NCBI RefSeq assembly: GCF_016313185.1
Contig: NZ_CP066218.1
Coordinates: forward strand, 5,642,001-5,706,000
Reading direction: 5' to 3'
DNA from: Mycolicibacterium baixiangningiae
GTDB taxonomy: Bacteria; Actinomycetota; Actinomycetes; Mycobacteriales; Mycobacteriaceae
Length of the DNA stretch: 64,000 bases
Shown: piece by piece, positions 14,794-23,036 of the stretch
How the letters are laid out: the number at the start of each line of letters is the position of its first letter
How positions within the stretch are numbered: position 1 is the stretch's first letter
Notes under the pieces: model-generated
The model's database searches: none
What the model was told of the DNA's origin: nothing
What the model saw: only the letters and a program-made list of their open reading frames with translations
Program-made: the position numbers and the translations under genes

Positions 14794-17112
14794 TCAGACC
14801 GGGACTGACTGCCCGGCCCGCTCCTGCTCGAGCCGGCGGTTGAGCTTCTCGCCCTCGATGTCGAGATCGGGCAGGACCCGCGCCACCCGCTTGGGCAGCC
14901 ACCAGGCCTTGTCGCCGAGCATCGACATCACCGCGGGTACGACGGTCATCCGCACCACGAACGCGTCGATCAGCACGCCGAACGCCAGCGCGAAGCCCAT
15001 CTGCTTGATCATCGGATCGCCGTTGAACACGAAGCCGGCGAACACCGCCGTCATGATCAGGGCGGCCGCCGCGACGACGCGACTGGCCTGGGTGAAGCCG
15101 TGCGCCACCGCCGCGTCGCCCCGGTGGCCGTGGACGTGGGCCTCCTTCATCGACGACACCAGGAACACCTCGTAGTCCATCGCCAGCCCGTAGAGCACGC
15201 CGATCACCATGATCGGCAGCATGGACAGGATCGGCCCCGTCGCGGACAGCCCGATCAGCTGCTGGAACCAGCCCCACTGGAACAGCGCGGTGGTGGCGCC
15301 GAACGTCGCGAACACGGTGAGCAGGAATCCGGCGGTCGCCTTGAGTGGCACCGCGATCGAGCGGAACACGACCATCAGCACCAGGATCGACAGACCCATC
15401 ACGATGCCCACGTAGATCGGGATCGCAGAGCCGAGCCGGTCGGACATGTCGATGCCCATGGCGGTGATGCCGGTGACGCCGAATTTCACGTTGTGCAGGC
15501 CGGCCAGCGGGCCACTCTGGGCGCGGATGTCGCGCACCAGCTGGGCGGTGGCCTCCTCGGTCGGCCCGTTTTCCGGCACGACGGAGAACACCGCGGTGTC
15601 GGAGGCGTCGTTGACGCCGCCCAGGACCACCTCGGCCACACCCGGCACCCGGCGCAGATCGCTGTAGGCACCCGCGATGTCGGCAGTGGTCAGCTGGCCG
15701 CCCGCCGCGGGTTCGGCGACGACGACCAGCGGTCCGTTGTAGCCGCTGCCGTAGTGCTCGGCGATCACGTCGTAGCTCTCGCGCTGCGGAGTGCCCTGGT
15801 TGTAGCTGCCGCCGTCGGGCATCCCGAGCGTCATCGACAGTGCGGGCAGGGCGATCACGCCGGTGACCAGGACACCGGCCAGCGCGGCGGGTACCCGGTT
15901 GCGCAGGACGGCGCCCACCCATGCCGAGGCGAACCGGTGGCCGCTCTCCTCCGTCTCGGCGCTGTGCCGGCCCTTCGGCGAGGCGATGCGCTCACCGACC
16001 AGGCCGAGCAGCGCGGGCAGCAGGGTGATGGCCGCGAGGACGGAGACGACGACGGTGCCCGCCGCCGAGAGCGCCATCGGGGTGAGCAGCGAGATGCCCA
16101 CGACCGTGAGCGCGACGAGGGCGATCACCACCGTCATGCCGGCGAAGACGACCGCACTGCCGGCGGTGCCGATCGCAAGGGCGGCGGCGTCGGCGGCGCT
16201 CATGCCGCGGTCGAGGATCAGCCGCCGCTGCCTGTTGACGATGAACATCGCGTAGTCGATGCCGACGGCCAGGCCGAGCATCAGCGCGAGCACCACCGTC
16301 ATCGACTGGATGTCGAACAGGTGGGAGAACAGGAAGGTACCGCCCACGCCGACGGCCACCGAGATCAGCGCGGTGACCAGGGGCAGACCCGCCGCAACCA
16401 GCGAGCCGAGGGTGACGATCAGCACGACGGCCGCGACCATGAGGCCGATGACCTCGCCCGCACCGGCGATCTCGGGCATCTGCGCCATGCTCGCCGACGG
16501 CAGCACCTCGATACCGCGGTCGCCGACCGCCTCGCGCGCCGCGTCGATGGTGTGCTCGACGACGCCGGTCGGCAGTTCAGCGGTCTGCTTGTCGAACTGG
16601 AACTGGTAGAGCGCGGCGGCGCCGTCGGCGGAGACCGTCACACCGGGCATCGGCTGACCGTTGACCGTCAGCGGTCGCGGCGCGTCCGGGGACGGCGGCG
16701 CGTTGATCTGCGCGCGGGCCACCGCCGCCGACGCCGCCAGCGTCGGGCTGGCGGGGCCCTTCGCCATCTCAGCCTCGGCCATCCGGCGCGGGTCGAGCAC
16801 GTGGTCGGTGCGCGAGATCGCGTCGACCGCGGCCAGCACGGCGTCGCGGTTGGCCCCGTCGTCGATGCGCTGGCCCGCGGGTGCGGCGAAGGCGATACTG
16901 CCCTGACCGCCGGAGGACTGCGGCATCCGCTCCGCCAACTGGTCGATCACCTCTTGCGCGGGCGTGCCGTTGATCCGCATCTCAGTGGAGATCTTCGGCG
17001 GATTGAGGGCGAGAATGCCCGCCACGACGGCGATGAGCGCGAACCACGCGGCGATGACGTGCCAGGGCCGGTGGAACGCAAACCGGCCGATGCGGTGCAG
17101 AAATGACGCCAT
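14794..17112 (-). CDS. MMPL-family RND transporter
   Basis: A 772-residue inner-membrane RND-type exporter of lipids or small molecules. Two MMPL repeats are visible: an N-terminal helix, a periplasmic loop (about 40-185), five helices with GLAVGIDYAMFIVNR (conserved Asp/Tyr pair of the proton relay), a second loop, and a second helix bundle with YGLAMDYEVFLVSSMKEAHV. The C-terminus is a short amphipathic tail without the long cytoplasmic domain of MmpL3. No mmpS gene is adjacent. The frame extends upstream, but ATG 17112 (MASFLHRIGRFAFHRPW) is the usual family start. A secreted phosphatase follows on the same strand; substrate unknown. Confidence 0.88.
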   Translation of the reverse strand: MASFLHRIGRFAFHRPWHVIAAWFALIAVVAGILALNPPKISTEMRINGTPAQEVIDQLAERMPQSSGGQGSIAFAAPAGQRIDDGANRDAVLAAVDAISRTDHVLDPRRMAEAEMAKGPASPTLAASAAVARAQINAPPSPDAPRPLTVNGQPMPGVTVSADGAAALYQFQFDKQTAELPTGVVEHTIDAAREAVGDRGIEVLPSASMAQMPEIAGAGEVIGLMVAAVVLIVTLGSLVAAGLPLVTALISVAVGVGGTFLFSHLFDIQSMTVVLALMLGLAVGIDYAMFIVNRQRRLILDRGMSAADAAALAIGTAGSAVVFAGMTVVIALVALTVVGISLLTPMALSAAGTVVVSVLAAITLLPALLGLVGERIASPKGRHSAETEESGHRFASAWVGAVLRNRVPAALAGVLVTGVIALPALSMTLGMPDGGSYNQGTPQRESYDVIAEHYGSGYNGPLVVVAEPAAGGQLTTADIAGAYSDLRRVPGVAEVVLGGVNDASDTAVFSVVPENGPTEEATAQLVRDIRAQSGPLAGLHNVKFGVTGITAMGIDMSDRLGSAIPIYVGIVMGLSILVLMVVFRSIAVPLKATAGFLLTVFATFGATTALFQWGWFQQLIGLSATGPILSMLPIMVIGVLYGLAMDYEVFLVSSMKEAHVHGHRGDAAVAHGFTQASRVVAAAALIMTAVFAGFVFNGDPMIKQMGFALAFGVLIDAFVVRMTVVPAVMSMLGDKAWWLPKRVARVLPDLDIEGEKLNRRLEQERAGQSVPV

Positions 17113-17262
17113 GAAACTGAGAGTAGGCTCGCAGTACTCGAGTCGGCCATCGGTTGTAGTGAACGCCACCATGACCCAAAGAGCATGATGCGCGCCACTT
17201 TTCGGAACAAGCCGGCAAACACACGTTTGGCGGCGGCCGCACCAGGCTAACCCTGCAGGCGC

Positions 17263-18069
17263 TCAGCCGCGCGCTTCGGCTTTCGCCGCCTTGACCACGT
17301 CCGCCGCCTCGCGGCTGGCGCGTTTGGACTCCTGATACGCAGCGTCGGCATCGGTGAGTGCCTGCTCAGCCTTGGCCAGACGCTCCTTGGCGTCCTCGTG
17401 GCGCAATCGGGCAGTGGCGAGATCGCTCTGCCGCTGCGCCATGGTGTCGTCGGCGTCGGCTTGCGCGCGTTCGGCGGCGGCCAGCACGGCACGGGCCTGT
17501 TCGTGTCTGCGCCTACGCTCCCGGTCTTCCTCGTCGGACGGTGCCGGCTTCGCCGGCTCTTTCTTCTTGGCGGGTGCACTGAACACCATCTCGGAGTCGC
17601 CGAAGCCGCCGAATCCCGACCAGTGTTCGGCCTTCGCCAGCCGGCCGAGGCGCGCGGTGACCTCCGGATCGGCAACCGCCGCCTGCAGCGTGCCCGTCAC
17701 GTCGTCACGCAGCGCGGCCGTCGGCGAGGTGACCTCCGACGCCTCCAGCGCGGCCTTGGTCAGCTGCTCGATCAGTTTGCGCTGCCGCGACGACAGCTCC
17801 CGGATGCGTTCGCCGTCCATCGACGTGTGCGCGGCCCGCAACTCCTCGCCCAGCCCGGCCAACCGGTCCCGCACCTCGGGGTCGTGGTGGATGAGCCGGT
17901 TGACCACCGCTGCCGACGTGGTGGGCTTGCGGGCCGCGGCGATCCGTTTGGCCGCCGCCGCGTCGCCGCGCTTCTTGGCGTCGGCGGCCAGCCGGGTACG
18001 CAGCGCGGTGAACTCCTCAGGCGCCACCGCGTACAACTGGTCCAGCGGGTCGTCGGCCATACCGTCCAT
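17263..18069 (-). CDS. Alanine/arginine-rich coiled-coil protein, unknown function
   Basis: A 268-residue hydrophilic protein with no signal peptide or membrane helix. The N-terminal part (DPLDQLYAVAPEEFTALRTR and AAARKPTTSAAVVNRL) is typical of a conserved actinobacterial hypothetical family. A Lys/Pro-rich linker near residues 168-180 leads to a long Glu/Arg/Ala heptad-like helix (about 182-268), likely coiled coil. An alternative ATG lies three codons in. The function is not known; coiled-coil scaffolding is only an inference. Confidence 0.65.
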   Translation of the reverse strand: MDGMADDPLDQLYAVAPEEFTALRTRLAADAKKRGDAAAAKRIAAARKPTTSAAVVNRLIHHDPEVRDRLAGLGEELRAAHTSMDGERIRELSSRQRKLIEQLTKAALEASEVTSPTAALRDDVTGTLQAAVADPEVTARLGRLAKAEHWSGFGGFGDSEMVFSAPAKKKEPAKPAPSDEEDRERRRRHEQARAVLAAAERAQADADDTMAQRQSDLATARLRHEDAKERLAKAEQALTDADAAYQESKRASREAADVVKAAKAEARG

Positions 18070-18087
18070 GATGGCGTGGATCTGCCC

Positions 18088-18348
18088 TCAGGCGGCGCAG
18101 AGGTAGTCGGCGATCAGCAGCACCGGCCACAGCAGCATCGTCTGACCGAACGCTGCGAGGTCGGCCCCGGCCGGGAGGCGGGTCGCGAACTGGCCTTCGA
18201 AGAACCCCACGTACTGCGGGTGCGTGAAGGTGAACGCCATCCCGACGACCAGGTAGGGGATGGCCAGCCACAGCGCCGCTTCGAGCAGATCTGCGACGCT
18301 CACCTCCCTGAACAGGAGGCGGCGCAGCGCACCGAGCATGTCGTTCAT
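18088..18348 (-). CDS. Small two-helix membrane protein (paralogue A)
   Basis: An 86-residue protein with two hydrophobic helices (about 23-42 and 66-83). Its pattern LLEAALWLAIPYLVVGMAFT plus the ending LLWPVLLIADYL is clearly related to the plus-strand protein at 19403-19627. The ATG overlaps the stop of the upstream MpaB/DUF2236 gene by 4 bases (ATGA), so translation is coupled and a functional or physical link is likely. No family name is recognised. Confidence 0.7.
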   Translation of the reverse strand: MNDMLGALRRLLFREVSVADLLEAALWLAIPYLVVGMAFTFTHPQYVGFFEGQFATRLPAGADLAAFGQTMLLWPVLLIADYLCAA

Positions 18349-19256
18349 ATCAACGGCCGGCTTCGGCGCACCCGGCGGCGGACGTCGGCCAGCAGCAGAT
18401 GGCTGCCGCCCTGCCGGATGGGGGCGGGCAGGAAGCGGTTGACGAAGGCGACGAACAGGAATAGTTGTTCGAACCACCGTTGCTCGCGTGCACTCCACGT
18501 CACCCCGAGCGCCTCCCGGAAGATCGGCGCGAGGAACCCGACGGTGAGGAACTGCAACAGATGTCGCGAAGACCAGCGCAGCGGCGCCGGGATCATCCGC
18601 AGATCGATCAGGTCGCTCAGGTAGCCACGCACGTTGTCGTCGACCGAGACCCGTCCGCAGGCGCTGTTCCAGTAGGTGTCGAACTCGGCACGGGTGGGCG
18701 GCCACTGGTCCTCGGAGACCTGCAGCGTGGTGCCGAGCGGCCACGCCGATCGGTAGAACTGCTCGGCCTGTTCGGGGGTCATCTCACCGCGCAGCATCTG
18801 ATAGGCGTCCTCGAGCCCGACGAACAGACAGGCCGCGACCCACATCTGCTGGTCGCGGTCGAACGCGTTGTAGCGCACCGGGCTGGCGTCGGTCGACTTC
18901 ACGTGCCGGTGCGCGCCGTCGACCGCCGCCCGGTAGGCGGCGCGGTCGGTGTCGGTGCCGAACAGCGCGACGGCGAGGTAGGAGAACGTGGTCCTGGCGC
19001 GTTTCCACGGGTGTTTGAGCAGGTTGCCGGAATCGACTTTGCTCTCCACCACCCCGTAGCCGACCTCGGGCCACGACAGCTGCATGATCACGTTGGCCGC
19101 ACCCGCGGCAAACGACCAGAAGTCCATCGCGTCGGTGGCGGTCACCGCGTCGTCCGACCAGCGTGCCGTGCGGCGTCCGATCGTGATGCGGGTGTCGGCC
19201 AGGGTCAGACTCCGTCCAGCCGCCGATACCCGTCCGCTGCGATGCGGCAGTGCCAT
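18345..19256 (-). CDS. Oxygenase MpaB family / DUF2236 protein
   Basis: A 303-residue member of the DUF2236 (MpaB/latex-clearing-protein-like) superfamily, whose characterised members are b-type haem proteins. Recognisable segments are the N-terminal DAMDFWSFAAGAANVIMQLS, VALFGTDTDRAAYRAAVDGA (followed by HRHVKS), NAFDRDQQMWVAACLFVGLE and the later WPPTRAEFDTYWNS. Candidate haem or catalytic residues are the HRH cluster and the Asp/Gln in DRDQQ. The physiological substrate is unknown. The start is ATG 19256 or 19268; the frame continues further upstream without a convincing ribosome site. It is coupled to a small membrane protein downstream. Confidence 0.82.
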   Translation of the reverse strand: MALPHRSGRVSAAGRSLTLADTRITIGRRTARWSDDAVTATDAMDFWSFAAGAANVIMQLSWPEVGYGVVESKVDSGNLLKHPWKRARTTFSYLAVALFGTDTDRAAYRAAVDGAHRHVKSTDASPVRYNAFDRDQQMWVAACLFVGLEDAYQMLRGEMTPEQAEQFYRSAWPLGTTLQVSEDQWPPTRAEFDTYWNSACGRVSVDDNVRGYLSDLIDLRMIPAPLRWSSRHLLQFLTVGFLAPIFREALGVTWSAREQRWFEQLFLFVAFVNRFLPAPIRQGGSHLLLADVRRRVRRSRPLI

Positions 19257-19402
19257 GCCTGCGAGCATTCCACAACAGGCGATGGCCGGTTGGGCGATCT
19301 GCGATGAACATCGCCGCTGTGCGTGCAGGAGAAAACGGTGGAATCCCGTCTCCACGGTGCCGAATGATCGTTAACATTTGACGAGATCGGGAGGGTCACC
19401 GC

Positions 19403-19627
19403 ATGGAGACGAAGCTTCGCCAAATCCTCAGCTACAAGCTGACCATCGCCGAACTGATCGGGATCGGACTGCTCCTGGGCACGCCCTACCTGATCGTCGG
19501 GGTCATCTGGTCCAGTACGCACACCGATCACCTCAGTGATATGCACGGTGTCGACCTGGCGATCTCGTTCCTGGGGTCGATCGCCTCGTGGCCGGTGCTG
19601 CTGTTCTCCGATGTCTGTATGACCTGA
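19403..19627 (+). CDS. Small two-helix membrane protein (paralogue B)
   Basis: A 74-residue protein with the same layout as the product at 18088-18348: a charged N-terminus (METKLRQILSYKLTIAEL), the motif LLLGTPYLIVGVIW, a polar loop, and a second helix ending WPVLLFSDV. It is transcribed divergently from the MpaB-family gene, so that gene is bracketed by two paralogues. A GGGAGGG Shine-Dalgarno sequence precedes the ATG. Function unknown. Confidence 0.7.
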   Translation: METKLRQILSYKLTIAELIGIGLLLGTPYLIVGVIWSSTHTDHLSDMHGVDLAISFLGSIASWPVLLFSDVCMT

Positions 19628-19651
19628 CCTGAGTCGCGTCGGACCACTCGT

Positions 19652-19705
19652 TTGCGTAACGCAGTGGCGGTTCTCGGCGCGTTCTGCCGCCCTGGCGTTA
19701 CGCAA
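19652..19705. repeat. Dispersed intergenic inverted-repeat element, copy 1
   Basis: Perfect 11-bp inverted repeats TTGCGTAACGC (19652-19662) and GCGTTACGCAA (19695-19705) flank a short loop that itself contains inner complementary GTGGCGG and CCGCC. A closely similar element lies at 37044-37099. It is located 24 bases after the small membrane gene and 42 bases before the next start codon. Confidence 0.75.
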
Positions 19706-19747
19706 CTCGCGTTTGGGTGGCCGCCCGCGCGGGGTACGCGGCACGCC

Positions 19748-19996
19748 ATGAGCAACGAGTTCGCCGACGAGTCGATCGACGTCGTCGCCCCGGGCGACAT
19801 CATCGCCGTGGACCGCGGGTCGGGACCGCAGCCCTACAAGGTCGTCCACAAGAACGACGGTGAAGACTCCTACCTCGTCACGCTCGAGGGCGACGACGGG
19901 GAGACCTTCGAGAAGGAATTCGCCGCGGGCACATCGGTGACCCGGTCGTTGGAGTCGAAGTGGGAGTCCACCCAGAGCCCGACCCCGCACACCTGA
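19748..19996 (+). CDS. Small acidic protein, unknown function
   Basis: An 82-residue soluble protein (MSNEFADESIDVVAPGDIIA then VDRGSGPQPYKVVHKNDGE), rich in Asp/Glu and predicted to be mainly beta strand. The VVAPGDIIAVDRGSG and YLVTLEGDDGETFEKEF parts suggest a small barrel, but no family is recognised. The frame is open further upstream through the inverted-repeat element; ATG 19748 is chosen because coding character begins there. It is convergent with the rhomboid gene. Confidence 0.55.
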   Translation: MSNEFADESIDVVAPGDIIAVDRGSGPQPYKVVHKNDGEDSYLVTLEGDDGETFEKEFAAGTSVTRSLESKWESTQSPTPHT

Positions 19997-20024
19997 CACC
20001 GGGTTTGACCCGGGCGTCGACGGG

Positions 20025-20894
20025 TCAGCGCACCCCGAACAGCGCAAAGATCTCCTCGGTGCGCCACCAGATCAGGGCCACGAACAGCAGCAGCACCGCC
20101 GCCGTCACACCGCCCTGCACCACGTTGCGGCGCGCGGCCGGGGCGTACGCGTACACCGCGGCGATCGCCGCACCGGTGATCAGGCCGCCGACGTGGCCCT
20201 GCCAGCTGATGCCCTGCCCACTGATCAGCGGGAACACGAACGTGAACACCAGGTTGAGGATGATGATCGCCGCGATCCCGCGGATGTCGAGGTTCAGCCG
20301 GCGGGCCACCACGAACATCGCGCCGAACAGCCCGAACACCGCGCCCGACGCCCCGGCCGTACCGGCGTTCAGTGGTGAGAGCAGATACACCAGCACCGAC
20401 CCGCCCAGCGCACTGAGCGCGTAGAGGGCCCCGAAGCGCAACCGGCCCAGCCACATCTCCAGCGGCGGACCCACCACGTAGAGCGCCCACATGTTGAACA
20501 GCAGGTGCATCGCCCCGTAGTGCAGGAACGCCGACGTGACGAGGCGGTACCACTCCCCCTCGGCGACCCCGGGCGACCACAGGACGAATTCGCGGTACAG
20601 CTCGCCGGACGCGCTCTGCAGCAGGAAGGCCAGCACGTTCACCGCGATCAGCGCATAGGTGACCACCGGCCTGCTCGAATCCGGCAGCCGCCCGCCGAAC
20701 GCCGTGCGGGCCTGCGGCGCCGCGCGGTTGGCCTCGCCGACGCAGTCAGGGCATTGATGCCCGACAGCGGCCGAGCGCATGCACTCCGGACAGATGTAGC
20801 GTCCGCACCGGGTGCACTGCACGTAGGTCTGGCGGTCGGGGTGCCGGTAGCAGCTCGGCGCCTGCGCCGGTGACTGCGGGTACTGGGGGTTCAT
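20025..20894 (-). CDS. Rhomboid intramembrane serine protease with N-terminal zinc finger
   Basis: A 289-residue polytopic protease that cleaves membrane-spanning substrates within the bilayer. The N-terminus (15-51) has a B-box-like Cys/His zinc-binding cluster (Cys15, His18, Cys27, Cys30, Cys35, Cys38, His46, Cys48, Cys51). The rhomboid domain follows with six helices: HLLFNMWALYVVGP in the L1/helix-2 region, catalytic Ser183 in GASGAVFG and catalytic His234 in GHVGG. This is the architecture of the actinobacterial Rv0110-type rhomboid. Substrates are unknown. It stands alone on the minus strand; a 14-bp tandem repeat lies just upstream. Confidence 0.9.
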   Translation of the reverse strand: MNPQYPQSPAQAPSCYRHPDRQTYVQCTRCGRYICPECMRSAAVGHQCPDCVGEANRAAPQARTAFGGRLPDSSRPVVTYALIAVNVLAFLLQSASGELYREFVLWSPGVAEGEWYRLVTSAFLHYGAMHLLFNMWALYVVGPPLEMWLGRLRFGALYALSALGGSVLVYLLSPLNAGTAGASGAVFGLFGAMFVVARRLNLDIRGIAAIIILNLVFTFVFPLISGQGISWQGHVGGLITGAAIAAVYAYAPAARRNVVQGGVTAAVLLLFVALIWWRTEEIFALFGVR

Positions 20895-20935
20895 CTCTCA
20901 CTTCCGGGGTCGCGCGTCGCAGCGTGTCTCGGCAA

Positions 20936-20963
20936 TGTCCATTGTGCGGTGTCCATTGTGCGG
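20936..20963 (+). repeat. Perfect 14-bp tandem repeat upstream of the rhomboid gene
   Basis: TGTCCATTGTGCGG is repeated head to tail (20936-20949 and 20950-20963), 42-69 bases upstream of the rhomboid start, between that gene and the end of the hydrolase gene on the same strand. Confidence 0.75.
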
Positions 20964-20973
20964 CCCCGAGGCC

Positions 20974-21633
20974 TCAGACCACTGGCGTGACCAGCTCCCC
21001 GATCCCGGCGATCTCCACTCTGGCCGTGCATCCAGGCCGCAGCACCGCCCCGGTCTCGTCGCCGGAGGGTCGATAATCCGGTGTCCCGAGTAGAAAGACG
21101 TCGCCGGGATGGAGGGTGAACTGCTGCGACGCCCAGCACACGAGTTCTTCGGGCCCCACGTAGGCGGCCGCGACCGCTTCCTCCTGGACCAGCTTCTCGG
21201 CGACCCACGTCCTGATGACCACCTCATCCCAGGCCGGCAGGTCCGGTGGCGCCACCAGCTCGGTCCCCAACGGGCAGAAGCCGTCGAGCCCTTTGCCTCG
21301 CGACCAGTGGTCGTCGCACTCCTGCAGGTCGCGCGCGGTGACGTCGTTGGCCACGCAGTATCCGGCGATGCACGTCCGCGCCTGTGCGGGAGTGGCCAGT
21401 CCGCGGCACCGCTCGCCGATGACGATCGCCAGTTCCCCCTCCGCGACGACGCGCTGGGCGACCCCGCCGGAAAGGCGCAGGGGCTCGCCGGGCCCGATCA
21501 CCGCGTGGGCGTTCTTGATGAACAGTTGCGGCTCGACGGGCGGGCGACTCGCGCCGACGGGAAAGTTCCGGGCGGTGCCCCAGATGGTTCGGACGTCATG
21601 GGAGCGCTTCACCCAACCTCCACAGCAGGTCAT
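20974..21633 (-). CDS. Fumarylacetoacetate hydrolase family protein
   Basis: A single-domain FAH-superfamily enzyme (about 219 residues). Such enzymes hydrolyse or decarboxylate 2-oxo or acylpyruvate-type acids with a divalent metal. Visible signatures are EPQLFIKNAHAVIGPGEPL, the metal-binding acids in EGELAIVIG, GYCVANDVTARDLQ, KGLDGFCPLG and the closing HPGDVFLLGTP. The start is uncertain: ATG 21633 has no Shine-Dalgarno sequence, while GTG 21612 has GGAGG 4 nt upstream. It is divergent from the MFS gene, sharing a promoter region with a strong palindromic operator, and probably belongs to the catabolic cluster that follows. Confidence 0.82.
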   Translation of the reverse strand: MTCCGGWVKRSHDVRTIWGTARNFPVGASRPPVEPQLFIKNAHAVIGPGEPLRLSGGVAQRVVAEGELAIVIGERCRGLATPAQARTCIAGYCVANDVTARDLQECDDHWSRGKGLDGFCPLGTELVAPPDLPAWDEVVIRTWVAEKLVQEEAVAAAYVGPEELVCWASQQFTLHPGDVFLLGTPDYRPSGDETGAVLRPGCTARVEIAGIGELVTPVV

Positions 21634-21691
21634 ATCGTTAACGAAGCCGTTACACCCGCGGCTTGTCGTCGAGCCCGCGGCCGATTTAAGT

Positions 21692-21724
21692 TTGTTTGGA
21701 ATACCGCCTTGGTATACCAAACAA
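21692..21724. promoter_or_regulatory. Palindromic operator, probable GntR/FCD regulator site
   Basis: TTGTTTGGAATACC (21692-21705) and GGTATACCAAACAA (21711-21724) form a 14-bp inverted repeat with one mismatch around a 5-base spacer. The right half includes the perfect inner palindrome TTGGTATACCAA (21709-21720), close to the GTNNAC-type operators of FadR/FCD GntR proteins. It sits immediately before the Shine-Dalgarno sequence of the MFS gene, where binding would block transcription. The GntR gene at the end of the cluster is the obvious candidate regulator. Confidence 0.65.
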
Positions 21725-21734
21725 AGGAAATCAG

Positions 21735-23036
21735 ATGTCCAACGCCCGTTGGCGCATGTTCACCCTGCTACTCCTGCTGGTAACGGTCAACTACGTCGAC
21801 CGGGGCTCGCTGTCTGTGGCACTGCCTGCGATCAAAGAGGAATTCCACATCAGTGCCGAAGTCACCGGCATGCTGTTGTCGGCGTTCTTCTGGGCCTACG
21901 CCGCCATGCAGATCCCGGCGGGCTGGCTCATCGACCGATTCGGCCCGCGCAAACTCATCACCGCGGCCTGCACCGGGTGGGGCGCCGCGACCGCTCTGTC
22001 CGGCATGGCGCCGAACATCGCCACCATGGCCGTCGCCCGGGGCGCGATCGGCATCACCGAGGCACCCATCATGCCCGCCGGCGGCAAGCTCAACGCGGTG
22101 TTCCTGACGGAGAAGGAGCGTGGCCGCGGCGCGACGATTCTCGACGCCGGTGCGCCGCTGGGGTCGGCGGTCGGCGGCATCGCCATCGCCAGCCTCATCG
22201 CCGCAACCGGAAGCTGGCGGTGGGCGTTCATCATCGCGGGCGTAGTCACCATGTTCCTGGGCATCTGGGCATGGCGGGCGATCCGCGACACCCCGGAGGA
22301 ACACCCGAAGGTCAACGCGGCCGAGCGCGAGTACCTCATGAACGCGCACCGCGAGGAGAGCGCTCGTCACCAATCCACCGGGAAACGTGCGGGCCTGGTC
22401 TACTACATGAAGTACCGCAGCTTCTGGGCGATGTGTCTGGGCTGGCTGGGATTCAACGGAGTCTTCTACGGTCTGCTCACGTGGGGCCCGCTGTTCCTCT
22501 CGGAGAGCAAGGGATTCAACCTCAACGCCATCGGCTGGTCCACCTTCGCGATCTTCGGCGCCGGTTTCGCCGGTGAGATCATCGGCGGACAACTCGCCGA
22601 CCGGCTGAAGGAGGCCGGCTACGCCACCAACCGCGTGATGCGGGGCCTGCTGGGTTTCGCCGGCGTCTGCGTGGTGGCGGGCCTGGTCGGAGTGGTGCTC
22701 ATGCCCGGGCCGATCGCCGCGATCGTGCTGCTGTCGACGGTGCTGTTCTTCCTCCGTTGGGTCGGGTTGTTCTGGTCGGTGCCCGCCATCCTCGGCGGCC
22801 GTGAGGACGCGGGCATCCTCGGTGGCGCGATGAACCTGGCCGGCAACATATCCGGGTTCGTCACCCCGATGGCGGTCGGATTCATCGTCGGCGGCACCGG
22901 CAGCTACACCTGGGCGCTGCTGTACTTCGTCGGCGCGGGCGTGATCATGACGGCGGCGGTGCTCGTGCTGGACTACTCCACGCGACTGGCCCCCAAGGCC
23001 TCACTCGCATCCACAGAGAAGGGAATCGCGGTATGA
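21735..23036 (+). CDS. MFS transporter, anion:cation symporter (ACS) type
   Basis: A 433-residue, 12-helix uptake permease. The N-terminal helix with NYVDRGSLSVALPAIKEEF and the A-loop motif GWLIDRFGPRKLI are typical of the ACS family (transporters of hexuronates, tartrate, phthalate and other organic anions). A central cytoplasmic loop (RAIRDTPEEHPKVNAAEREY) separates the two halves. It is the first gene of the plus-strand catabolic operon; ATG 21735 has AAAGGA upstream and an operator-like palindrome directly before it. The predicted substrate is an organic acid, inferred from the neighbouring hydrolases. The next gene starts 4 bases inside its 3' end. Confidence 0.85.
   Translation: MSNARWRMFTLLLLLVTVNYVDRGSLSVALPAIKEEFHISAEVTGMLLSAFFWAYAAMQIPAGWLIDRFGPRKLITAACTGWGAATALSGMAPNIATMAVARGAIGITEAPIMPAGGKLNAVFLTEKERGRGATILDAGAPLGSAVGGIAIASLIAATGSWRWAFIIAGVVTMFLGIWAWRAIRDTPEEHPKVNAAEREYLMNAHREESARHQSTGKRAGLVYYMKYRSFWAMCLGWLGFNGVFYGLLTWGPLFLSESKGFNLNAIGWSTFAIFGAGFAGEIIGGQLADRLKEAGYATNRVMRGLLGFAGVCVVAGLVGVVLMPGPIAAIVLLSTVLFFLRWVGLFWSVPAILGGREDAGILGGAMNLAGNISGFVTPMAVGFIVGGTGSYTWALLYFVGAGVIMTAAVLVLDYSTRLAPKASLASTEKGIAV

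Noticed and set aside
15100..17106. A 668-codon plus-strand frame antisense to the MmpL gene
   Set aside because: The composition (Arg, His, Gly, Asp runs) is that of a shadow of the MmpL codons; no motif and no start signal.
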